Shown here: positions 55,446-64,000 of the stretch, one piece after another
How positions within the stretch are numbered: the first letter of the stretch is position 1
Layout of the letters: every line of letters starts with the position of its first letter
From: Steromphala cineraria
Taxonomy: Eukaryota; Mollusca; Gastropoda; Trochida; Trochidae
DNA: 64,000 bases
Reading direction: 5' to 3'
NCBI GenBank assembly: GCA_916613615.1
Contig: OU744733.1
Coordinates: 35,937,939-36,001,938 of the forward strand
The notes under the pieces: model-generated
What the model was told of the DNA's origin: nothing
The model's database searches: none
Seen by the model: only the letters and a program-made list of their open reading frames with translations
Made by a program: the position numbers and the translations under genes

Positions 55446-58400
55446 TTACAAGTACATATACTTCTGGGGCAGAGCTGGGAATTTAACTTTAGACAGTCTC
55501 TTGTTCCACAGGTAGCGGTTGAAAGTGTTCATCGTATTAACGCATGCTGTTGTTGCCTCGATGTGCTGGCCGTGAGTTGGAAATGCTTGAAAGCATGTTG
55601 ATAGGATTTTAGACACAATGTCTTTCTTCATTGGCTTCCTCGAGTCACTCTTCCCTCTGGTCCTGCCGTGCACGTTTCGACCAAACAGGTCGCCCAGGGT
55701 AAATAAGCGGCACATGAGTTCCTTCGCCAGAGACTCTCTGTTTCCCCCACAGGCGTCTTTTGCCTGTGCAGTGGGGTCTGCAGACGGCTGACTCAGACTC
55801 CTCCTCACAGCTTCATCTGTGAATGAAAAAGGCATGTCACAGGGACGCATATCCCAGACACGGGGGTCAGTCAAGGAGCTGTTCTCCTTGGTCTTGCTTG
55901 TGGTTTGCGTTGTGGTGTCATTAGTTAGGGATGACAGAAGACGCAGGATAGTTTCTTGATTTTTCAGGATCTTCTTCTGGTTCTCCTTGAGCGAATCCAC
56001 GTCGCGACGAAGGAGCGCTAAATCCTCCCTCTGACTTGGGACAGCAGGTACAGTCGTAGGTAGAGCTTCTGGCGTTCTAGGTGGATCAGATGATAGTGGT
56101 GAGGAGGGGCCTGACAGTGGTGATGATGGGCCTGACGGTGGTGAGGAAGGGCCTGACGGTGGTGAGGAAGGGCCTGACGGTGGTGAGGAAGGGCCTGACG
56201 GTGGTGAGGAAGGGCCTGACGGTGGTGATGAAGGGCCTGACGGTGGTGATGAAGGGCCTGACGGTGAAGTTTCTACTGGAGCCGGGTGTCCATAACCTAA
56301 GATGGTTATCTGGAGAATAAGATACACAAATTACAGCTGAATCCATTTGGAATCAACAATCAGTCGGATGAAAATCAATCTTTACTGAGCTATGAAGATT
56401 TTGTTTCATTTATCGATAAATTAATTACCGTGTCATAAGATAAAATAAACATCTTACTAGAAATAAATTTATTTAATTTATGTATCTTTAAATAATATGC
56501 TCACCCCTCTCTTTGCAGTCTTCTTCTTGTTAGTACGCGGAGTCGAAGTGGTCTGAAAAACATAAACAACTGTATATTTATCAAGATACTATTTCCCAAT
56601 CTTAATTACGACCAATTGCAACTGAAAGGAAAATGAAAATGACTCGAAATTACTTACACTGAAGATGATTATGCTTCATGTAATTATATTCATTATGATA
56701 TTGATGATAGTAATTTGTAATGTGACACACTTACCTTTGTGTTCTGTCTTTTTCGCTTTCGCGAGCCGCTCGTTTCGTCTGCCTCACTATCTTCACATGT
56801 TCTCGATAAGGCCCAGTCGGGGTCGGCACTGGCGTCCTCGTCGCTGAAGGACGCTCCGCTCAGCTGGAGGATGAAGCTGTCCTCGGGCTGAAATGAATGA
56901 ATGAATGAATGAATGAATGAATGAATGAATGAATGAATGAATGAATGAATGAATGAATGACGTTTAGTTGAGTCGCGCACAATATTTGCATTTGGATTTA
57001 AATGTCACTCACATTACAAGTTATTTCTGGCTCGGGAGATGAGCGGTGCTTTGATCTTTTTAGTGTCACGTGAATTAGAATTAACGATGACATTTAGTTG
57101 AGTCCGCGCACAATATTTGCATTTGGATTTAAATGTACCTGCTTCTGGAGATGCTCGTATAGCACCAGGTTTCCCTCTGTTGTCAACACACAACACTTGA
57201 ACTGGTCGTTCATCTCCACTGTTCCATTGCGTGTTGAATTGTCCTCTACGAACCAGATGTCGTCGCCACGTCGAAGAAGTCGGGACGCCGCGGGTGAGAT
57301 GCAGCCATGACCAAATGATCTCTTCATAAGCCGCACCGGGACTGGTGTCCGAACAAGATCTATTTAAAATGAAAGAGAAAAGTTAGATTTAATGCCTTAC
57401 AACAATTTAGAAATACTTTTGATAATCAATATAGAATGTTAATCCAATTAACGGATAGAGAGAGAACTTTATTTGCGTCTCACATGTAAAATACATCCAA
57501 TCGCTCAGCGATTTATGAGAGACAATATATACAGTAAAATATCATAAATGTAGGTATTTAAAATATTCAATAATAAGGTATTTAAAATATTCATTAAAAT
57601 GTACAGTGATAAATGGTAATTTACACATAGTAAATGCTAATTGTATAAAATATCCCGGAGGTCTAATTGACACATACATACAATGTATAAGTTGAATGAT
57701 GATTAAGGTGTACAATACATGTGCATAATGTTTTCGTTATACCTTTGTCTGTAACAATGGCATCAAGTTCAACAACTATCAACTCCATTAACTTGAGGAA
57801 ACTGGTTCCACAAAGTTTAATGCCAAAGTCGCGAAGCCGGCGACAGACTATCCCGGAAACTTCGCTACTAGCGTCTAAACTTTCCAATAAGTAGGTATTT
57901 AGAGCGTGACGAGAATTCTCTTGCACTCCCCTAATGCTGTATGGTCCGGGTATGCAATCGTCTCGTTCCGCAACAGCTTTTTGACACAAGGTTACTAACT
58001 TATCGCGTGATAAGATTTCACGTGTCTCCGTGGAAAGAGAGCCTGAAAGCAAGCATTCTCGTTTAAATCCAATCCGTCTAATTATACAATTAAACAATAT
58101 TTCAACCATTTTTTAAATCTCGGTTTCACTCAGCATCTTATTTCACATCTCTTCCATTGTACATGTACAACTGAACAGAACTTCGTAGTTACAGTTATAG
58201 TAACAGTTATACAGACATCGGCAAATGAAGATACAATAAGTTTAATCATAATGTACAATCAGGATTTTATAAGTCAAGAAGCTATACAAATACTAATATT
58301 ACACATATGTATAGGTGATATATTATGTAATAACTCCTAGCGATTACTTTTAAATCTACCTGTTTGCTACTGCATTTCGAAATAAACATTGCTTAAACCA

Positions 58401-59626
58401 CTTCATAAAAACAGATTTTGTATAAAATTTAAAATGTTCTGGCTCTGGCATTTTAAAAATTAGAACACAATGAATTATGAAATGCATCACCAATGTCACT
58501 CACAGTACAAGTTCTGTTCCGTTTTATTTTAGTATATTAATGGCGTTTAATGGTTTGATGTTGAAATAATACTCTTGAATCTAAAACATGTACATCAAAA
58601 TATCTACTTTATAATCTACCCCAGAACGAAATAATTGTTATTTCAATTTCCAATTCCTAATTCCCCAATTTGTGGTACATTTCTTAGGGTACTTCAAGTG
58701 CAACTTTTTTCAAATCGCAATAATTCAATTCCAACAAGAATGTTGGGTCAGAAATCACCGTGTATTGTAGAACGACGTGTATTTTACAATATATATTTTA
58801 AATAGATATAACCCCCCATACAAACTACGTGGTAACCGCATTGATGTAAAGAAATATACATAAGACACGAGATGTGAGCTTTAGCAGCATTTATGGGAAA
58901 ATCTTCATCACTATCTAGCTATCATGCCTAATCGAGCATGTCCGAAACGAAACAACGTGGCTTTGTAATGGACTTTGATTTAAACATATTTATTCATGAT
59001 TGGATTGGTGAACATGCAGAGGTTTCGTTAACAGCGCTCATCGTATAATGCATAATAATGTGAAAAGCGACATTTCACTTACTGTGCTTTCATTGCTTGT
59101 TTGTATTGCAATTGCATATTGTACGTATACTTTACCAAGATATGTGATATAATAGTGTTTCGCTATTTGGTCCTCCTTGCATATACATAAGAATTTAAAA
59201 CAATTTGGTTAATATTGATGAGGAACTTTTTGTTAAGATTCGTGTATCTAGTTTAGTTATAAAAGCTGTTATATTTCCCACGACTGAACTTGGTATTTCC
59301 TTTTGCAAATGTGTTTGCATCTTTACCACCCAATAGTTGTCGATGTAATAATGTAGGTGAGAGGACATGTATATCTAGAAGATCATATCATTCGATGGTG
59401 AATCTTCTTTGTAAAATATACCAACATGAAAAATAATCCACTACTTCATCATTGCAGCTAAGATATTCTGATATGAACACTAACCCAATGTCTTCCAATC
59501 TTCGCGCTGGAAATCGGTGAAGCTGATCTTCGCCTTCTTTCTCTGAACCACTGTCAACAGGGCAGTGTGCCACTGGCCACTAACTCCATCCAAAGCTTGC
59601 ACGTAATCTTCAACTCTGTATGACAT
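55446..59626 (-). CDS. BEN-domain-like protein, six-exon gene, copy 1
   Basis: Exons on the minus strand are 59626-59485, 58042-57743, 57359-57139, 56887-56735, 56552-56505 and 56309-55446. All borders are GT..AG and all joins keep frame, giving about 575 residues. An upstream in-frame ATG at 59671 sits inside the TATA box, so I chose 59626, which has A at -3. Exon 3 includes GDDIWFVEDNSTRNGT, faintly like an FHA signature. Exon 4 is acidic, then basic (SGSRKRKRQNTK, a likely nuclear signal). The last exon has about nine PSGPSSP repeats, a coiled coil (LALLRRDVDSLKENQKKILK), then a region from about GGNRESLAKELMCRLFTLGD to NTMNTFNRYLWNK that fits the BEN domain. That domain is an alpha-helical DNA/protein-binding module of chromatin regulators and some mobile-element and viral proteins. 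A nuclear transcription or chromatin role is inferred. Confidence 0.72.
56101..56268 (-). repeat. in-frame 21-bp coding repeat (PSGPSSP), copy 1
   Basis: On the plus strand 'ggtgaggaagggcctgacg' recurs every 21 bp about eight to nine times, keeping the BEN gene frame. It encodes a flexible Pro/Ser/Gly linker before the coiled coil. The same number of units appears in the second copy (63227-63394). Confidence 0.93.
56889..56960. repeat. (GAAT)n microsatellite abutting a 3' splice site
   Basis: About 17 units. On the minus strand it reads (TTCA)n leading directly into 'catttcag|' before exon 4, so the microsatellite supplies the pyrimidine-rich stretch of the intron end. Confidence 0.93.
56960..57137. 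repeat. direct duplication of ~49 bp within intron 3 of the BEN gene
   Basis: 56960-57008 and 57088-57137 share 'tttagttgagt', 'cgcgcacaatatttgcattt' and 'ggatttaaatgt'. The second block includes the intron 3 donor region. Confidence 0.85.
58977..59020 (-). mobile_element. LINE 3'-tail scrap in BEN intron 1
   Basis: 'gatttaaacatatttattca' followed by 'tgattggattggtgaacat' resembles the 3' end of the LINE at 37372 ('gatttaaacatattttattc', 'gaacggattggccaac'). Confidence 0.5.
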
Positions 59627-59670
59627 CCTGATTATTCTTAAACGAATACCATCATCGTGATCTGCGTACA

Positions 59671-59678
59671 TTTATATA
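59671..59678 (-). promoter_or_regulatory. TATA box of BEN-like gene copy 1
   Basis: TATATAAA on the minus strand. A start about 30 bp downstream (near 59648) would precede the ATG at 59626 by some 20 nt. No experimental support. Confidence 0.45.
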
Positions 59679-59679
59679 G

Positions 59680-60912
59680 CTCATTTAAAACAACAAACTG
59701 ACACGTACATCTCAATGTCAGGGCAATCAAAACACAAGCCACGGCTTAATCAACATTGTCACTTGGTACCACTTTCAAACGGGCATGGTTTTTGTTAATT
59801 AGCAAGTAGGACATTGTCTAGTTAACTTGTTAGTAGTAAAAGCATGCGGTGTATCTCCGAAATGTCAGTCTCTAATCCGTTTGTAGGTAACGATTTCCCA
59901 ATTAACAGACATGTAGGTGACCTATTTGGATTAACCAAGGAGGCCAGTTTAGCTGTGAGAAGGCAGTGACAAGTGAACTGTGTTCAGGTAGGTCTTAACT
60001 TCATAACAAGTCATCGTGGTATAATGTACCTAATGTATTACAAATTCCAAATTGATTTTACTTTTTTACCATTTTAGAAACTTTAATAATCATATTTGGG
60101 TGGCAATGACCTACATGTACATCAGATTCTGATTCTTTAATACTTTTATCTATACAGATAATCGGTAAATAACAAAGACGGAAATTGGTACATGTACAGG
60201 TGGTTAAAGACTAAACACTGGTTATAATCAAACATGTAGAGGAGAATGCACTGAGAAAATCACTAACTACTAACAATCAATTCATTCTTTAAGCTACTCG
60301 ATGTATACAAACATTTTGCATAATTCTTTAATATTTTTCACACTTAGAAGTTGAATAAGTTTAAATACCGAAGGACGTCGATAGTAATAAAGTTTAATGA
60401 ACATTTAAGGTACATGTACTTGTACTATCAAATGTTTTCCCCCTATTCAATGTACTTTTTCATGAAAAAAAATGTTAAAATTATACACATATTTGGTATT
60501 ACTCTTATTAAAGACAAAGACCAATTCAACTTTTTTGTCTACATTTACATTTTGTACAGATTTGAATAATAAAAGAGCTATACAATAGGTTTGTATTTTG
60601 TATGAACTGGTAAACAGATTTCGTTATGGATTCATTAAACACTGTGAAAAGGAAACATAACAAAACATACACAACAATCAGAATATATATACAATAAGGA
60701 AAAAGGATAAGCAAAGAGGCACAAATGCCTTTATCAATGCTTCTCATGAAAAACATGAAACTATATTAACATATCAAATGCATACGATCAATGCGAACAT
60801 ATCATGTAACGTCTCTGTTTATTACTCTTCTCTCTATTTTCTTTTGATCTCCATGAGACAAAAGCCAATCAGGACTTTATGGAACTTTACAACACTGTAC
60901 TATTAGACTATC
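59680..60912. other. upstream region of BEN gene copy 1
   Basis: AT-rich with short frames only (60351-60756); no other gene was recognised. Confidence 0.5.
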
Positions 60913-61291
60913 AATAAATAGGCTCTAAGCATATGGTACAATCAGTTTATCCAATCAGTTTTTGTTCATCATCCACACAGTTTATTAAATTATAAGTTTA
61001 TACAATCAGTATTTGTTGATCAACAGTTTATACAATCAGTATTTGTTGATCAACAGTTTATCCAATCAGTATTTGTTGATCATCAGTAAATATATAGAAA
61101 TTCCAATATATAAACTGCAAATTGTTATGTCTAAGTTTTAAATCATGTTATTTGTGACTTGTGTCTCATCCTGTGTTGTGTCACTGGGCAAGGTACTTCA
61201 TCCACATTGCAATCAGTCCACCCAGCTGTTTAAATGGGTACCTGAAAATTGGATGTACTGACCTACAGTTATACAATAAAGAAAGTACCAA

Positions 61292-61462
61292 GTTTCGCGA
61301 AATTTCGCGAAACTCACGCGAAACTTTCGCGAAACTCACACGAAACTTTCGCGAAACTCACGCGAAACTTTCGAGAAACTCACGCGAAACTCACGCGAAA
61401 CTTTCGCGAAACACACCGAAAATTACGCGAAACTCCCGCGAAATTTTCGCGAAACTCACGCT
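61292..61462. repeat. GCGAAACTCAC/GCGAAACTTTC minisatellite, copy 2
   Basis: Same array as 54188-54336 but 22 bp longer, with variant units ('cacacgaaac', 'gcgaaacacacc'). Confidence 0.95.
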
Positions 61463-61775
61463 AAAATACATACATTCATACATAAGTCCTTTATGTGTAA
61501 TATATTATGTATATAGTGTAGTTCTTAGTTGTTTTTGTTTGGCGTCCTTCTGTACACACTGACCATGGTATACATTCTAATAGACAAAGAACGAAACAAT
61601 GTAAATGTTGTTCATAATTTTTTAATCAGAGGTAATGTACGATTTATTACAGGATGTCTGCATTACAAACTCTCAAACCACAAGCAAAAGGTACACTGTC
61701 AACACCGTACATACGTTTGTATGAGAGAATAGATTTTAATTTAACAGAGAGAGAAAATTTATTATTGTGTCACAT

Positions 61776-62363
61776 GTTTTGTAAATAATCGAATACAGTG
61801 ACAGTTTAAAAACATAAAAAAATATTGAAACAGCAGGCCATTTGGCCAATGAGACACACAAGACATTGTGCATACATGTCAAATATTATAAGATAGAAAC
61901 ATCTGAAAATATCTCAGATATGGAAGGGCTAGAATATGTATTATTATGAATAAGTTGACATCTAACGCCGATACATACGGCTAATCGAATGCAGTGACAG
62001 TTTAAAAACATAAAATAATATACAAACACCAGACCATTTTGCCAATGAGACACACAAGACATTGTGCCTAGATATTATAAGATAGATACATCTGATAGAT
62101 ACATCTGAAAATATCTCAGATATGGTAGGGCTAGAATATGTATTAAATCTTACGCCGATACATACGGCTAATCGAATGCAGTGACAGTTTAAAAACATAA
62201 AATATACAAACACCAAGCCATTTGGCCAATGAGACACACAAGACATTGTGCATGTTAGATATTATAAGATAGTTACATCTAAAAATATCTCAGATATGGA
62301 AGGGCTAGAATATGTGTTATTATGAATAGTAAGTTGACATCTTACGCCGATACATACGGCTAA
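61776..62363. repeat. ~190-bp tandem repeat, copy 2
   Basis: Duplicate of 54650-55237 at offset 7126. Confidence 0.93.
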
Positions 62364-62571
62364 CTAAAGCGGACAATGGATTGACTATAGTGTATGTAAG
62401 AGGAAAGCAGCTTTTTCAATATCTGACACTCGGGTGCAAGTTTCTACACGTGTTGATAGAGTAATGTCTCACTGGCTTGAACATAGTTAACATACATAAC
62501 ATGATGATTCCGAAATGTTTTGATGGACAATAGATGTAGATAGTCAAGATTGGGTCTAGCAATTAAATTTC

Positions 62572-64000
62572 TTACAAGTACATATACTTCTGGGGCAGAG
62601 CTGGGAATTTAACTTTAGACAGTCTCTTGTTCCACAGGTAGCGGTTGAAAGTGTTCATCGTATTAACGCATGCTGTTGTTGCCTCGATGTGCTGGCCGTG
62701 AGTTGGAAATGCTTGAAAGCATGTTGATAGGATTTTAGACACAATGTCTTTCTTCATTGGCTTCCTCGAGTCACTCTTCCCTCTGGTCCTGCCGTGCACG
62801 TTTCGACCAAACAGGTCGCCCAGGGTAAATAAGCGGCACATGAGTTCCTTCGCCAGAGACTCTCTGTTTCCCCCACAGGCGTCTTTTGCCTGTGCAGTGG
62901 GGTCTGCAGACGGCTGACTCAGACTCCTCCTCACAGCTTCATCTGTGAATGAAAAAGGCATGTCACAGGGACGCATATCCCAGACACGGGGGTCAGTCAA
63001 GGAGCTGTTCTCCTTGGTCTTGCTTGTGGTTTGCGTTGTGGTGTCATTAGTTAGGGATGACAGAAGACGCAGGATAGTTTCTTGATTTTTCAGGATCTTC
63101 TTCTGGTTCTCCTTGAGCGAATCCACGTCGCGACGAAGGAGCGCTAAATCCTCCCTCTGACTTGGGACAGCAGGTACAGTCGTAGGTAGAGCTTCTGGCG
63201 TTCTAGGTGGATCAGATGATAGTGGTGAGGAGGGGCCTGACAGTGGTGATGATGGGCCTGACGGTGGTGAGGAAGGGCCTGACGGTGGTGAGGAAGGGCC
63301 TGACGGTGGTGAGGAAGGGCCTGACGGTGGTGAGGAAGGGCCTGACGGTGGTGATGAAGGGCCTGACGGTGGTGATGAAGGGCCTGACGGTGAAGTTTCT
63401 ACTGGAGCCGGGTGTCCATAACCTAAGATGGTTATCTGGAGAATAAGATACACAAATTACAGCTGAATCCATTTGGAATCAACAATCAGTCGGATGAAAA
63501 TCAATCTTTACTGAGCTATGAAGATTTTGTTTCATTTATCGATAAATTAATTACCGTGTCATAAGATAAAATAAACATCTTACTAGAAATAAATTTATTT
63601 AATTTATGTATCTTTAAATAATATGCTCACCCCTCTCTTTGCAGTCTTCTTCTTGTTAGTACGCGGAGTCGAAGTGGTCTGAAAAACATAAACAACTGTA
63701 TATTTATCAAGATACTATTTCCCAATCTTAATTACGACCAATTGCAACTGAAAGGAAAATGAAAATGACTCGAAATTACTTACACTGAAGATGATTATGC
63801 TTCATGTAATTATATTCATTATGATATTGATGATAGTAATTTGTAATGTGACACACTTACCTTTGTGTTCTGTCTTTTTCGCTTTCGCGAGCCGCTCGTT
63901 TCGTCTGCCTCACTATCTTCACATGTTCTCGATAAGGCCCAGTCGGGGTCGGCACTGGCGTCCTCGTCGCTGAAGGACGCTCCGCTCAGCTGGAGGATGA
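62572..64000 (-). CDS. BEN-domain-like protein, copy 2, 5' exons beyond window
   Basis: Exons 63435-62572 (last), 63678-63631 and 64000-63861 (partial) mirror the last three exons of copy 1 at offset 7126, with the same splice sites and predicted protein. The coiled coil, BEN-like region and PSGPSSP repeat number are unchanged, so this copy is probably as functional as copy 1. Its first exons and promoter lie to the right of the window. Both copies share orientation, as expected for an unequal-exchange duplication. Confidence 0.75.

Larger units (their letters stand above)
53809..60912. repeat. 7.1-kb tandem duplication, copy 1 (complete)
   Basis: The sequence starting 'caataaataggctctaagca' at 53809 restarts at about 60913 and then stays essentially identical to the window end. 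The offset is 7104 bp up to the minisatellite and 7126 bp beyond it. The unit holds a 35-bp repeat cluster (53838-53980), a SINE core (54075-54140), an 11/22-bp minisatellite, a ~190-bp repeat array, the BEN-type gene and AT-rich upstream DNA. No inverted ends were seen, so it looks like a segmental tandem duplication rather than a transposon. Confidence 0.93.
60913..64000. repeat. 7.1-kb tandem duplication, copy 2 (cut by window end)
   Basis: Repeats 53809 onward with only scattered differences, the clearest being one extra 22-bp minisatellite period. The duplicate SINE core is at 61179-61244. Confidence 0.93.

Noticed and set aside
56081..56346. 79-aa and 86-aa repetitive frames (also at 63207-63472)
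   Set aside because: They are other-frame readings of the 21-bp coding repeat of the BEN gene.
57663..58109. 148-aa single-exon protein starting at 58109
   Set aside because: Its central part is exon 2 of the BEN gene; the acceptor at 58043-58044 joins exon 1 in phase, and its tail past 57743 is intron.

Overview
The window is AT-rich, intron- and repeat-dominated animal DNA, most likely from a mollusc or another lophotrochozoan. The reasons are the mollusc-style interspersed elements ending in (ACGG/ACAG)n microsatellites, tRNA-derived SINEs whose tail resembles abalone SINE tails, a Tc1 element with TA target duplications, spliced genes with GT..AG borders and a clear MLH1 exon. There is no bacterial or organellar signal. 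Most longer reading frames are chance frames or pieces of repeats.

Layout: 1-640 is a LINE reverse transcriptase fragment on the minus strand that runs off the left edge. 1.8-4.8 kb holds decayed tandem and HINE-like repeats. 4.8-9.6 kb holds TTAA-flanked MITEs, a pogo-like MITE, a tRNA SINE and a 190-bp satellite with two nested insertions. 10.7-14.9 kb has a short duplicated block, a decayed HINE, a 250-bp tandem duplication and a second MITE family. 17.1-18.5 kb is a complete but frame-broken Tc1 element. 18.9-24.3 kb has abutting MITEs, short duplications, a palindromic minisatellite and a HINE. 25.4-28.6 kb is a 134-bp satellite flanking a foldback element and a possible small three-exon minus-strand gene (26.30-27.07 kb). 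32.6-41.5 kb is a nested transposon graveyard: two insertions sit in one LINE and each leaves a readable LINE frame when removed. 43-53 kb has more MITEs and SINEs, one minus-strand MLH1 exon (49247-49359) and a 68-bp minisatellite.

From 53.8 kb to the right edge lies a tandem duplication of about 7.1 kb, nearly identical between copies. Each unit carries a minus-strand gene that I modelled with six phase-consistent exons. It encodes about 575 residues ending in a Pro/Ser/Gly repeat, a short coiled coil and a BEN-like domain. Copy 1 is complete with a TATA box; copy 2 is cut by the window end.

The recognisable cellular genes are the MLH1 exon (mismatch repair) and the BEN-type gene pair, with the small 26-kb gene as a weak third. 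All lie on the minus strand. Nothing in the sequence suggests they work together. The most informative content is the transposon stratigraphy, which gives direct evidence for target-site preferences and points to a shared terminal architecture among four non-autonomous families.
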